The notes beneath the pieces were generated by a model. The model was given only the letters and a program-made list of their open reading frames with translations, was not told the DNA's origin and ran no database searches. DNA of 54,013 bases from Streptomyces sp. E2N166 (lineage in GTDB: Bacteria > Actinomycetota > Actinomycetes > Streptomycetales > Streptomycetaceae), in the NCBI RefSeq assembly GCF_003671715.1, contig NZ_RAIF01000025.1, forward strand, positions 240,815 through 294,827, given 5' to 3'. A program made the translations under genes and the position numbers. Below are positions 26,462 to 35,235 of this stretch, in pieces (the first letter of the stretch is position 1; the number at the start of each line of letters is the position of its first letter).

Positions 26462-28012
26462 ATGACCCTGCCCGAGCTGTACCTGACCCTGCTGATCGGC
26501 GGCACGGTGCTGCTGGCCAGCATCGCCGCCGCCCGCGCCGCCCACCGGGTCGGCCTGCCCAGCCTGTTGCTGTTCCTCGCGGTCGGCGTCGTCGCCGGAG
26601 AGGACGGGCTGGGTCTGGAGTTCGACGACGCCCAGCTGGCCCAGGCGCTGGGCACCGCCGCCCTGGCCGTCATCCTCGTCGACGGCGGCCTGACCACCCG
26701 GTGGAGCGACGTCAGGCGTCTGCTCGCCCCCGCCGGTGTTCTCGCCACCGCGGGCGTGGCCGTCTCCGTCGCGGTGACCGCGGCCGGCGCGCACTGGCTG
26801 CTGGGCATGGAATGGCACCTGGCGCTGCTGCTCGGTGCGATCGTCTCCTCCACCGACGCCGCCGCTGTCTTCGCGGTACTGCGCTCACTGCCGCTGCCGC
26901 AGAAGGTGACGGGCCTGGTGGAGGCGGAATCCGGCTTCAACGACGCCCCCACCATCATCCTGGTCCTGATCTTCTCCACCACCACCGCGGGCGACCTGCC
27001 CGGCCCCGCCCCGGTCGTGGGCAACCTGCTCTACCAGCTCGTGGTCGGCGGCACCCTCGGTGTGCTGATCGGCCGCCTGGGCGCCGCCGCGCTCCGGCAC
27101 ATCGCGCTCCCCGCGACCGGCCTGTACCCGCTCGCCACGGTCGGGTTCGGCATCGTCGCCTTCGCCGCGGCCGGGGCGGTCAACGCCAGCGGCATCATCG
27201 CCGCCTACCTCTCCGGCCTGGCCCTCGGCAATGCCGAGCTGCCCCACCGCGCCGCCACCCGCTCCTTCGGCGAAGGCGCCGGCTGGCTCGCCCAGATCGG
27301 TCTGTTCGTCATGCTCGGTCTGCTCGTCGACCCCAGCGAACTGCCCTCCGCGATCCTCCCGGCCCTTGCCGTCGGCCTGGTCCTGCTGCTGGCCGCTCGC
27401 CCCGTCTCCGTCCTCCTGTGTCTCCTCCCCTTCCGCGTCCCCTGGCGTGAGCAGGCGTTCATCTCCTGGGCGGGCCTGCGCGGCGCGGTCCCCATCGTGC
27501 TCGCCACGTTCCCCATCGTCGCCGGGGTCGCCGGAGCCGGCGAGGTACTGAACATCGTCTTCGTCCTCGTCGTCCTCTTCACCCTCGTGCAGGGCCCCAC
27601 CCTGCCCGCCGCCGCCCGCCTCCTGCGGCTGACCCGCTCCGACGCGCTGCGCGAGATCCAGGTCGAGACCGCCCCCCTCGACGTCCTGGACGCCGACCTG
27701 CTCACCGTGGCCATTCCGCGGGGCTCCCGCCTGCACGGCGTCGCCGTTTTCGAACTGCGCCTGCCGCCCCCGACCGTTCTCACCCTGATCGTGCGCGACG
27801 GCGTCACCGTGGTCCCCGACCACGACACCGTGCTGCGCGTCGGCGACGAACTCCTGTTCATCACCACCCCGCACACCCGGGAGGTCACGGAACGCCGCCT
27901 GCGTGCCATCGGCCGACGCGGCAGACTCGCCCGCTGGCTCGGCGAACACGGCGCCCCGGAACCGGAACCGGGCACAGCGGCACGGACCAAGGCACGAGCA
28001 GGTCAGTGGTAG
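26462..28012 (+). CDS. CPA1-type cation/proton antiporter with TrkA-C domain
   Basis: A 516-residue protein with about 12 TM segments of the monovalent cation:proton antiporter family. Recognisable parts are ILVDGGLTTRWSDVRRLLAP, the ion-binding region IVSSTDAAAVFAVLRSLPLP and EAESGFNDAPTIILVLIF, and SWAGLRGAVPIVLATFPIVA. A cytoplasmic TrkA-C domain follows (LHGVAVFELRLPPPTVLTLI, VLRVGDELLFITTP). This is the layout of CvrA/NhaP2-type K+/H+ antiporters, where TrkA-C binds a nucleotide ligand. Confidence 0.93.
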   Translation: MTLPELYLTLLIGGTVLLASIAAARAAHRVGLPSLLLFLAVGVVAGEDGLGLEFDDAQLAQALGTAALAVILVDGGLTTRWSDVRRLLAPAGVLATAGVAVSVAVTAAGAHWLLGMEWHLALLLGAIVSSTDAAAVFAVLRSLPLPQKVTGLVEAESGFNDAPTIILVLIFSTTTAGDLPGPAPVVGNLLYQLVVGGTLGVLIGRLGAAALRHIALPATGLYPLATVGFGIVAFAAAGAVNASGIIAAYLSGLALGNAELPHRAATRSFGEGAGWLAQIGLFVMLGLLVDPSELPSAILPALAVGLVLLLAARPVSVLLCLLPFRVPWREQAFISWAGLRGAVPIVLATFPIVAGVAGAGEVLNIVFVLVVLFTLVQGPTLPAAARLLRLTRSDALREIQVETAPLDVLDADLLTVAIPRGSRLHGVAVFELRLPPPTVLTLIVRDGVTVVPDHDTVLRVGDELLFITTPHTREVTERRLRAIGRRGRLARWLGEHGAPEPEPGTAARTKARAGQW

Positions 28013-28041
28013 GCGTGGACCACGGCGTGGAACAGTCCGTC

Positions 28042-28097
28042 GGGCAGGCGGGCAGGCGGGCAGGCGGGCAGGCGGGCAGGCGGACAGGCGGACAGGC
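28042..28097. repeat. 8-bp tandem repeat after the antiporter gene
   Basis: Seven units of GGGCAGGC (the last two GGACAGGC) in a row, between the antiporter and DUF305 genes, which face each other. No coding role is evident. The G-rich strand could form unusual DNA structure. Confidence 0.9.
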
Positions 28098-28148
28098 CGG
28101 AGCGGAGCCGGCGCCGTCCGCGCCCGCTCCGCTCCGGGGTGACTCCGG

Positions 28149-28796
28149 TCAGTCCTTGCCGAGCAGCTGATCCATCTGCTCGATCTCCGCGCTCTGCGAG
28201 GTGATGATCTCTCCGGCCATCTTCCTGGCCGGACCGTGGGCGCCGTCGGACTGCTCGGTCCTCGCCATCTCGACCGCGCCCTCATGGTGTTTGATCATCA
28301 TCTCCATGAAGGCGGTGTCGAACGCCTTGCCCGAGGCGTCCTCGAGCCGGCTCATCTCCTCGGCCGTCATCATGCCGTCCATGCCGTGCGAGGAATGGTC
28401 CATGGAGCCCTCGGCGGGCACCTCCTCGCCCCAGGAGGTCAGCCAGCCGGACAGCGTCGTGATCTCCGGGTCCTGGGCCTTCTTGATGTCCGCGGCGAGC
28501 TTCGTCACCTCGGCCGACCGCGCGCGGCCGGGCGCGAGGTCGGCCATCTCGACGGCCTGGCGGTGGTGGGGGATCATCCCCTTCGCGAAGGCGACGTCGG
28601 CGGCGTTGTGCTGTCCCTGCGACGCGGACGCGGACGCAGCCGCCGCCCCCGACGCCGACGAGGAAGCGGGCGCGTTGTGGTCGCCGTGTCCGGCCGAGCC
28701 GTCGCCGTCGCCACCACAGGCGGCCAGGACGAGTGCTGCCGCACCGGCGGCGGCGACGGCGGCACTGCGGCGGACGAGTGAGCGCTTGCGGGTCAT
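28149..28796 (-). CDS. DUF305 lipoprotein
   Basis: A 215-residue exported lipoprotein: signal peptide and lipobox (AAAGAAALVLAACGG), a short linker, then the DUF305 domain with MIPHHRQAVEMADLAPGRA and MMIKHHEGAVEMARTEQSDG. The repeated HH and Met/His-rich helices (also MDHSSHGMDGMM) suggest copper or other metal binding. The nearby DUF6153 gene is on the same strand, 128 bases upstream. Confidence 0.93.
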   Translation of the reverse strand: MTRKRSLVRRSAAVAAAGAAALVLAACGGDGDGSAGHGDHNAPASSSASGAAAASASASQGQHNAADVAFAKGMIPHHRQAVEMADLAPGRARSAEVTKLAADIKKAQDPEITTLSGWLTSWGEEVPAEGSMDHSSHGMDGMMTAEEMSRLEDASGKAFDTAFMEMMIKHHEGAVEMARTEQSDGAHGPARKMAGEIITSQSAEIEQMDQLLGKD

Positions 28797-28924
28797 GGTC
28801 GTGCAACTCCTTCACGCGCGCCGTTCGCGGCGCGCGGTTCAAGCGGATGTGGGCGTGCGAAAGCACGGCACCCGTCATCGGAGGACCGGCTCAGCTCAGG
28901 TCTCCGGGAGCCGTGCGGGCCGCT

Positions 28925-29332
28925 CTATATCCGCAGGAGTTGCAGCTCGGAAAGGTCGGGGGGCGCCCGGCCGTGCCGGGGCGGCCCCGGGGCCGCCGCG
29001 GCGGGCGAGGATCCGGTGGGCGCGTCCAGCACGTCGCCGGCCAGTGCCGGCGGCGAGTAGGCGGAGCCGGTCCCGGCGGCGGCACACGTCGCGTCGGCGT
29101 GGTCGAGGTGACTCGATCCGCCCTCCGGGTGCGCGCATCCTCCGCTCGCGTGCGGAGCGCTGTCCGCCGAAGCCGCCACCATCTCGTGGCCGGTGTGCGC
29201 CTGCGCCGTCGGCGTCACTCCGGGCAGGCCGTGCATGCCCAGCAATCCGGCCAGAACGGCCATCACCAGCAGCACGAAGAGCCGCCCTGCCGGGCGGCTG
29301 CTCGATCGGATGCTCCTGGCCACGGCGCCCAT
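28925..29332 (-). CDS. DUF6153 family exported protein
   Basis: A 135-residue protein with a long N-terminal TM or signal (LFVLLVMAVLAGLLGMHGLP), then a His-rich region (QAHTGHEMV, PHASGGCAHPEGG, HLDHADATCA) and a Pro/Ala-rich tail. This fits DUF6153, exported His-rich proteins of unknown function, often near DUF305 genes. ATG 29332 is the likely start; a longer frame to 29437 would overlap the start region of the next gene. Confidence 0.8.
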   Translation of the reverse strand: MGAVARSIRSSSRPAGRLFVLLVMAVLAGLLGMHGLPGVTPTAQAHTGHEMVAASADSAPHASGGCAHPEGGSSHLDHADATCAAAGTGSAYSPPALAGDVLDAPTGSSPAAAAPGPPRHGRAPPDLSELQLLRI

Positions 29333-29435
29333 CGTACGGCGCACCGGAAAAGAAGCGAGCAACCTCACCGCCGGGGCTACTCTGTGCCGGGGGGAGGTCG
29401 CAGGGGCAGCGGCCTTCATGACGCGGGGGGACCGC

Positions 29436-30515
29436 ATGCTGGAGCTCCTTGGACTGGGAAAGAACTCGGTAGAGCTCTACCGGGCAGTGCTGGCGCATCC
29501 GGGGATTTCGGTCGAGGACCTGGTGGACACGTTGAAGTGGCCGGCCGAGCGGGTGCGCTCCGCGCTCGACGAGTGCGTGCGGCTGTCGCTGATCAGGCCC
29601 TCCTGGGAGGCGCCGGGCACGCTGAGACCGGTCCCGCCGAGCGTCGGACTCCAGGCGCTGCTCGCCAGACAGGAAGCCGAATTCCTGGAGCGGCAACGGC
29701 AGATGACGGACGCGCGCGTCGAGGTCTCGCGGCTCGTCCACGACTACGCCGCGGTGCAACGGGAGTCGTCCCAGACGGAGACCGAGCGCATCGAGGGAAT
29801 CGACGAGATCCGGTCCCGGATCGAGGAACTCAGCCACAACTGCCACGACTCGCTCCTGGCGTTCCATCCCGGCGGCGGGCAGTCGGCCGCCAGCCGGGCC
29901 GCGGGCCGGCCGCTGAGCGGGACCCTGCAGAGCCGTGGCGTCGTGATGCACACCATCTACCTCGACAGCATCTACAACGACCCCGAGTCGGTCGACTACG
30001 CGCGCTGGCTGCTCCGTTCGGGAAACCACGTGCGCACCACGGCCTCGCTGCCCTCCCGGATGCTCATCTTCGACCGCCGGCAGGCGGTCGTGCCCATCGA
30101 CCCGGACGATTCCGCGGCAGGCGCCATGGTGTTCCGCAGCGCCGGGATCCTCGCCAACCTCTGCGAACTCTTCGACCAGGTGTGGGACAAGGCCGTACCG
30201 CTCAGCGGCGAGAAACGGCCGCGGCAGCCCGCCGAGGAGAACGAGCTCACCGGTCAGGAACAGACCGTTCTGCGCCTGCTCGGGGAAGGACTCACCGACG
30301 AGGTGGTCGCCCGCCGGCTGGGTGTCTCGGTGCGTACCGGACGCCGGATCACCGCCGAGCTGATGGGCCGGCTCGGCGCCAAGAGCCGCTTCCAGGCCGG
30401 GATGCGCGCCGTCGAGTACGGCTGGCTCGGCGGTGACGAGGACCGGGCCGCGCACCCGGGCGAGCCCGCCGAGCCCCGGGACGAGAACTCGGCCGACGCC
30501 CCTGAACAGGGCTGA
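29436..30515 (+). CDS. LuxR-type regulator with TrmB-like N-terminus; probable cluster regulator
   Basis: A 359-residue regulator. The N-terminus is a TrmB-like winged helix (LELLGLGKNSVELYRAVLAH, then a coiled coil around FLERQRQMTDARVEVS). The centre is a PLD-like sensor region found in this subfamily (GVVMHTIYLDSIYNDPESVD). The C-terminus is a LuxR/NarL helix-turn-helix (LTGQEQTVLRLLGEGLTDEV, then ARRLGVSVRTGRRITAELMG). ATG 29436 follows a G-run by 5 bases. It is the first gene of the biosynthetic cluster and the only regulator in it, so it is the natural candidate to bind the TATAG repeats at 30523, 43828, 50747 and 51253. Confidence 0.88.
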   Translation: MLELLGLGKNSVELYRAVLAHPGISVEDLVDTLKWPAERVRSALDECVRLSLIRPSWEAPGTLRPVPPSVGLQALLARQEAEFLERQRQMTDARVEVSRLVHDYAAVQRESSQTETERIEGIDEIRSRIEELSHNCHDSLLAFHPGGGQSAASRAAGRPLSGTLQSRGVVMHTIYLDSIYNDPESVDYARWLLRSGNHVRTTASLPSRMLIFDRRQAVVPIDPDDSAAGAMVFRSAGILANLCELFDQVWDKAVPLSGEKRPRQPAEENELTGQEQTVLRLLGEGLTDEVVARRLGVSVRTGRRITAELMGRLGAKSRFQAGMRAVEYGWLGGDEDRAAHPGEPAEPRDENSADAPEQG

Positions 30516-30522
30516 TCATCCG

Positions 30523-30538
30523 TATAGAGCTGGCATAG
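30523..30538 (+). promoter_or_regulatory. TATAG-N6-CATAG direct repeat upstream of the PKS operon
   Basis: TATAG at 30523-30527 and CATAG at 30534-30538, 11 bases apart, 84 bases before the first ACP start. The same pattern occurs at three other cluster promoters. It could be an operator for the neighbouring LuxR regulator; the second copy could overlap a -10 element. Confidence 0.55.
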
Positions 30539-30621
30539 CGCCCCGCCTCAACATCGACTCACCGAACGGATGGGCGGAGTCGCACGACTCCGGATCCTCA
30601 CCGATCTCTCAGGGAGTCGAC

Positions 30622-30888
30622 ATGAGCAACGCGACCACCGGTCTGGACGCCGCACGCAAGCAGGAGATCAAGGAGGTCGTCTGCGACATCCTCGAGATCG
30701 ACGAGGACGAGGTCACCGAGGTCAGCCTCTTCAAGGAGGACCACGACGCCGACTCGCTGCGCGCCATCGAGATCCTCGCCGCCCTCGAGCGCACTCAGCA
30801 CGTGACGATCGACCAGGCCGAGCTCAGCCGCATGGTCAACCTCGTCGGCGTGTACACCGTCATCGAAGAGGCCTCCGCCCGCGGCTGA
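30622..30888 (+). CDS. Acyl carrier protein 1 of the type II PKS
   Basis: An 88-residue ACP. Ser45 in DADSLRAIEI is the phosphopantetheine site; helices around it (EVVCDILEIDEDEV, LAALERTQHVTIDQAEL) fit the fold. ATG 30622 follows AGGGAG. It is the first gene of the PKS operon, 60 bases before KS1. The cluster has two more ACPs; this one and ACP2 most likely carry the growing polyketide. Confidence 0.95.
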   Translation: MSNATTGLDAARKQEIKEVVCDILEIDEDEVTEVSLFKEDHDADSLRAIEILAALERTQHVTIDQAELSRMVNLVGVYTVIEEASARG

Positions 30889-30948
30889 CCGGCAGTGCTC
30901 CGGCCCTGCCCCGATCAGCCGGCTGAGTCAGCCAGAGGGTGAGCTTCG

Positions 30949-32199
30949 ATGAACACAGGTATGCGAGGCACGGACGCCACCCCCCGCAGGGTGGTCGTCA
31001 CCGGACTCGGCGTCGTCACCAGTATCGGCATCGGTATCGACGCGTTCACCACCGGACTCCGCGAAGGACGCGGCGGAGTCAAGCCGATCACGGCGTTCGA
31101 CACCACCGGGTTCGACTACGCCAACGGGTGCGAGGTCACGGACTTCGACCCGGCGCAGTGGATCCACCGGGTGGACCCCGACGAGCTCGGGCGGGCCAGC
31201 CAGTTCTCCGTCGCCGCCACCCGGATGGCCATCGAGGACGCCGGGCTGACCGTGGACGAGGTGCGGGCCCGCCGCTCCCTGGTGTCCGTGGGCACCACGG
31301 ACGGCGAGTCCCGCGACCTCGACCAGCTCGTGGAGACCGGTCTCGCCACCGGTCCCGAGTCGTACGACCCGGTGGTCGCCCGGCGGGTGCCGGCCGGCCG
31401 GCTCTCCTCCGGCATCATCCGGGAGTTCGCCCTGGAGGACGTCGAGGCCGTCACGATCCCGACCGCCTGCGCGGCGGGGAACTACGCGGTCGGCTACGGC
31501 TACGACGCACTGCGCAGCGGCGACGTGGACGTCGCCCTGGTGGGCGGGGCGGACGCGCTGTGCCGCAAGACCTTCACCGGCTTCTACCGGCTCGGCACCA
31601 TCGCCCCCGAGGCCTGCCAGCCCTTCGACAAGGACCGCAAGGGCATCCTCACCGGTGAGGGGGCCGGGATCCTCCTGCTGGAGAGCCTGGACTCCGCGCT
31701 CGCCCGGGGCGCCCGGATCTACGCGGAAGTGCTCGGCTACGGGCTCGCCTGCGACGCCCTGCACCCGGTCGCACCCGACCGGGACAGCATCGCCCGCACG
31801 ATCGACATCGCCCACCGCAACGCGGGGGTGACGCCCGACCAGATCGACTTCGTCTCCGCGCACGGTACGGGCACCAGGGCCAACGACATCACCGAGGTCG
31901 GCGCGATCCGGCAGATCTTCGGCGCCGACGCCATGCCGCGGACGGTCTCCATCAAGTCGATGATCGGCCACAGCATGGGGGCGGCCAGCGCGGTCGCCGC
32001 CGCGGCCTGTGCCGTGGCCCTCACGCAGGGCTTCATCCCGCCGACCGTCAACCACAACGAGACGGACCCCGAGTGCGGTGTCGACTGCGTACCCAACGAG
32101 GCCCGTGCGGCCGAGCTGAACATCGTGCAGAACAACGCGCTCGCCTTCGGCGGGAACAACGCGGTGGTCATCCTCGGCAAGTACCGGAGCGCGGCATGA
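30949..32199 (+). CDS. Beta-ketoacyl synthase (KS1), intact triad
   Basis: A 416-residue FabF-type ketosynthase with the full triad: Cys174 in IPTACAAGNY, His305 in SAHGTGTR and His341 in KSMIGHSMGA. The C-terminal NNALAFGGNNAVVIL is also typical. It should extend acyl chains on ACP by malonyl condensation. No chain-length partner is immediately next to it; the adjacent KS2 also has a triad. It is coupled to KS2 by ATGA overlap. Confidence 0.96.
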   Translation: MNTGMRGTDATPRRVVVTGLGVVTSIGIGIDAFTTGLREGRGGVKPITAFDTTGFDYANGCEVTDFDPAQWIHRVDPDELGRASQFSVAATRMAIEDAGLTVDEVRARRSLVSVGTTDGESRDLDQLVETGLATGPESYDPVVARRVPAGRLSSGIIREFALEDVEAVTIPTACAAGNYAVGYGYDALRSGDVDVALVGGADALCRKTFTGFYRLGTIAPEACQPFDKDRKGILTGEGAGILLLESLDSALARGARIYAEVLGYGLACDALHPVAPDRDSIARTIDIAHRNAGVTPDQIDFVSAHGTGTRANDITEVGAIRQIFGADAMPRTVSIKSMIGHSMGAASAVAAAACAVALTQGFIPPTVNHNETDPECGVDCVPNEARAAELNIVQNNALAFGGNNAVVILGKYRSAA

Positions 32200-33401
32200 G
32201 CTGGATCGTGACCGGGTCGGGCGCCGTCGCCAGCATCGGCTCCGACACCGACGAGATCTACGAGTCGCTGGTGGCCGGCCGCAGCGGCCTCGCCGGACTG
32301 CGCGGCTACGACCGCGGCAAGTTCCGCGCCCAGGTCGCCTACGAGATCGACGACCGGCCGGCCCCCGGCGTCGACGAACCCCTGCGGGCCACCCGCTGGC
32401 TGGAGCGGGCCGTCGAGGCCGCCGCGCGGGAAGCCGGCCTCGGTGACGACCTGTCGTCGGTGCCGGTCCTGGTCGGGACGACCCTGCGCGAGCTGCGCTC
32501 GGTCGAACTGTCCTGGCGGGACGGGACGCCGGTGGAGGTGGCGGACCTGCACTTCGGCACCATGCTGCGCAGACGCTTCGGCGCCGCCGACACCCACACC
32601 GTCGCCAACGCCTGCTCCGCGTCGCTCTACGCCCTGGCCCTCGCCACCGACCTGCTCGACCTCGGGCAGGCCGACACGGTGGTGGTGGCCGGCGTGGACA
32701 CCATCTCGGAGAGCACGTACGGGCTGCTCGACCGCTGCTACCCCGAAGCCCCGGACCGGGTCCGGCCGTTCGACCGGGCCCGGCGCGGCATGCTGCAGGG
32801 CGAGGGCGCGGTCGCCGTCGTGCTGCGCAGGGAGGCCGACGGGCCCGGCCCGGGGGCCACCGTGCAGGCACGGGTGCGAGGTGTCGCGGTCAACTGCGAC
32901 GCCTACCACCCCTCGGCGCCCGAGGCGAAGAACATCGCCGCGGCCGTGCGGGAGGCACACCGCCGGGCGGGGGTCGGCTCCGCCGACATCGACCTGGTGA
33001 TGCTGCACGGCACGGGCACCCCGCTCAACGACGAGGCGGAGTCCGCGGCCCTCGGCTCGGTCTTCGCCGGCGTCGAGCCCTCCCCCTACATGACCGCGAT
33101 CAAGTCGATGACCGGGCACACCGCCGGGGCGTCCGGGCTGCACAGCCTGGTCGCGGCGGTCGACGTGATGCGGCGCGGGAGTGTGCCGCCGATCGTCGGA
33201 CTCGACGACCCGGTGGAGTCGGTGGCCGGGTTCCGGATGGTGCGCGGGCAGGCGGTGCGCCCCGAGGAGGAGCTGCGGATCGCCCAGATCGACTCCTTCG
33301 GCTTCGGCGGACTCAACGCCGTCGCGATCGTCGAGCGGTACGCGGGAGACGAGACGGCCGGCGGCGACGGCGCCGCCGCGGTGCGGGAGGAGGGGCGGTG
33401 A
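32196..33401 (+). CDS. Beta-ketoacyl synthase (KS2), intact triad
   Basis: A 401-residue ketosynthase with Cys140 in VANACSASLY, His271 in MLHGTGTP and His308 in KSMTGHTAGA; the C-terminus has DSFGFGGLNAVAI. It is divergent from KS1 in its N-terminal third. It is followed by the Cys-less protein CLF1 (GTGA overlap), so KS2 and CLF1 may be a pair, or KS1 and KS2 may form a heterodimer of two active subunits. Confidence 0.94.
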   Translation: MSWIVTGSGAVASIGSDTDEIYESLVAGRSGLAGLRGYDRGKFRAQVAYEIDDRPAPGVDEPLRATRWLERAVEAAAREAGLGDDLSSVPVLVGTTLRELRSVELSWRDGTPVEVADLHFGTMLRRRFGAADTHTVANACSASLYALALATDLLDLGQADTVVVAGVDTISESTYGLLDRCYPEAPDRVRPFDRARRGMLQGEGAVAVVLRREADGPGPGATVQARVRGVAVNCDAYHPSAPEAKNIAAAVREAHRRAGVGSADIDLVMLHGTGTPLNDEAESAALGSVFAGVEPSPYMTAIKSMTGHTAGASGLHSLVAAVDVMRRGSVPPIVGLDDPVESVAGFRMVRGQAVRPEEELRIAQIDSFGFGGLNAVAIVERYAGDETAGGDGAAAVREEGR

Positions 33402-34393
33402 GCCGGATGCACGTCGTGGTCACCGGACTCGGCACGGCGGTCCGCGGTCTCGGCAACCCCGGGGAACTGCTCGGCGACCGGCGGCCCGGCGGTGTGCCGG
33501 CCGACCCGGTGGAGCGGCTGACCGGCCGGGGCCTGCGCTACAAGGACCGGGCCACCAAGCTCGCCATGGTCGCGGGCGAGGAGGCGCTCGCCGCGGCCGG
33601 GCTGATCGGGGCGGACGGCGCGCCGACCGTTCCCGGCGAGTCCGTCGGCACCGTCGTCAGCACCAACTTCGGCAACGTCGACACCGTCTGCGAGACGGTC
33701 GCGACCATCGCCCGCGACACCTACCTCGGCACCAGTCCCATGCTGCTGCCCGCGACCTCCAGCAACGTGGTCGCCTCCTGGCTGGCCATCACGCACGGCC
33801 TGCGCGGCGCCAACCTGACCCTGTGCAACGGCCGTACCTCCGGTCTCGACGCGGTCAACTGGGCCCGTCTGCTGGTCGGTTCGGGCCGGGTCGAGCGGGT
33901 GCTCGTGGTGGGGGTGGAGCCGGACAACCCGGCCGTCCGCCATCTGGCGCCGGAGCAGGACGAGTTCTTCGACGGGGCGGCCGCCCTGGTGCTCGAGTCG
34001 GCCGCCTCCGCGGCCGCGCGGGGGGTGCGGCCCCTGGCCGAACTCGGTCCCTACGCGCGCCGGGCCGAGCACACCAGGGCCGTCGCGGACGTACGCGAAC
34101 GTGAACCGCGCGCCGTCGGCCTGTGGTGCGTGCCCGAACACCCGGAGGGCATCCGGGCCCCCGGCGCCTCCCTCGGGCCGGGGCCGGTCGGCGGCGTACG
34201 CGATCTGTCCGAACTGCTCGGGCCCAGCTCGGGGGCGCTCGGTGTGCTCCAGTGCGTGGCCGGCACGGCCTGGCTGGCCGGTGCCGCGCCGGACGGGGCC
34301 GACGACGTGGTGCTCGCCAGCGCGGGCACCGGGGACACCGGCCGGGACGACGCGGCGGCGGCCCTCATCCTCACCCCGGCCAGGAGCGCGTGA
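33398..34393 (+). CDS. Short ketosynthase-like protein without triad (CLF1)
   Basis: A 331-residue thiolase-fold protein, about 80 residues shorter than KS1. It starts like a ketosynthase (MHVVVTGLGTAVRGLG) and keeps the core helix region (TSSNVVASWLAITHGLRGAN). The nucleophile region reads LTLCNGRTSGLDA: by its spacing to VERVLVVGVE the Cys position falls on Arg146, while a Cys stands three residues earlier. There is no HGTGT and no GH motif. It is therefore probably a non-catalytic chain-length-factor-like partner of KS2. Confidence 0.8.
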   Translation: MSRMHVVVTGLGTAVRGLGNPGELLGDRRPGGVPADPVERLTGRGLRYKDRATKLAMVAGEEALAAAGLIGADGAPTVPGESVGTVVSTNFGNVDTVCETVATIARDTYLGTSPMLLPATSSNVVASWLAITHGLRGANLTLCNGRTSGLDAVNWARLLVGSGRVERVLVVGVEPDNPAVRHLAPEQDEFFDGAAALVLESAASAAARGVRPLAELGPYARRAEHTRAVADVREREPRAVGLWCVPEHPEGIRAPGASLGPGPVGGVRDLSELLGPSSGALGVLQCVAGTAWLAGAAPDGADDVVLASAGTGDTGRDDAAAALILTPARSA

Positions 34394-35235
34394 TGTTGGC
34401 CGACGAGGACCTCGAGGGCAGCGTACGGGTACGGCTGCGCCGGGCGCCGCACGACGACGCCCGGCGGCCCGTGCGGGTACTGCTCCTGCACGGCCTCGCC
34501 GGATCGACCGCCGTATGGCGGCGGTTCACGGAGCTGGCCGGGGGTGAGCTGGAGCTGTGGGAGGCCGAACTTCCCTGGGCCGCCCACGGCGACACCCGGT
34601 GGAGCCACGACCCGGACCCGGTGCCCTGGGTGGCCAGGGCGCTGGACGCCGTGCCGGGGCGGGTCGACCTGCTGATCGCGCACTCCTTCGCCGCCAACGC
34701 CGTACTGGAACTCCTGGTCTCCCGTCCCGCCGGACGGCCGGGCGCCTGCGTCCTCGTGTCCCCGTTCCACCGGGGTACGCCCGAGGAGTTCGAGTGGGAC
34801 ACCGCCGTCTACTACCTGCACGGCTTCCAGCGCATCCTCGACGAGGGGCTGCGGGTCGGGTCGGACGGCCGGATCCCCGTCGAGCTGCGCGAGGCGATGG
34901 CCCTGCGGGTGCGGGACCGGATCGGCCCGTACGGCTGGATGCGGTTCTTCGACGCCTACCTGCGCAGTCCCTTCCTCGACACCGCGGCCATCGGCCTGCC
35001 CACCCTCGTCGTGGCCGGCGAGCACGACTTCGCGGCCCGGCCGGCGGACGCCCGCGCCCTCGCCGGGGCGCTGCCGGACGCGCGGCTGCGGATCTTCGAA
35101 CGGTCCGGGCACTTCCCGATGGCCGAGCAGCCCGAGCTGTTCGTCGGGGCGGTGCACGGCTTCCTGTCCTCCCTGACGCCCACCTCTTCCTCTCATCCCT
35201 CCCGCCTCCTCACCGAAGTACCGGAGTTGACGTGA
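34393..35235 (+). CDS. Alpha/beta hydrolase, possible chain-release or editing enzyme
   Basis: A 280-residue alpha/beta hydrolase. Oxyanion region VLLLHGLAGSTAVWRRF, nucleophile Ser98 in LLIAHSFAANAV (AHSFA instead of GxSxG), Asp212 in VAGEHDFAA and His240 in RSGHFPMAEQPE, all spaced as in the family. ATG 34393 lies 6 bases after AGGAG. In this operon it may hydrolyse acyl-ACP thioesters or stalled intermediates. The substrate cannot be read from the sequence. Confidence 0.85.
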   Translation: MLADEDLEGSVRVRLRRAPHDDARRPVRVLLLHGLAGSTAVWRRFTELAGGELELWEAELPWAAHGDTRWSHDPDPVPWVARALDAVPGRVDLLIAHSFAANAVLELLVSRPAGRPGACVLVSPFHRGTPEEFEWDTAVYYLHGFQRILDEGLRVGSDGRIPVELREAMALRVRDRIGPYGWMRFFDAYLRSPFLDTAAIGLPTLVVAGEHDFAARPADARALAGALPDARLRIFERSGHFPMAEQPELFVGAVHGFLSSLTPTSSSHPSRLLTEVPELT

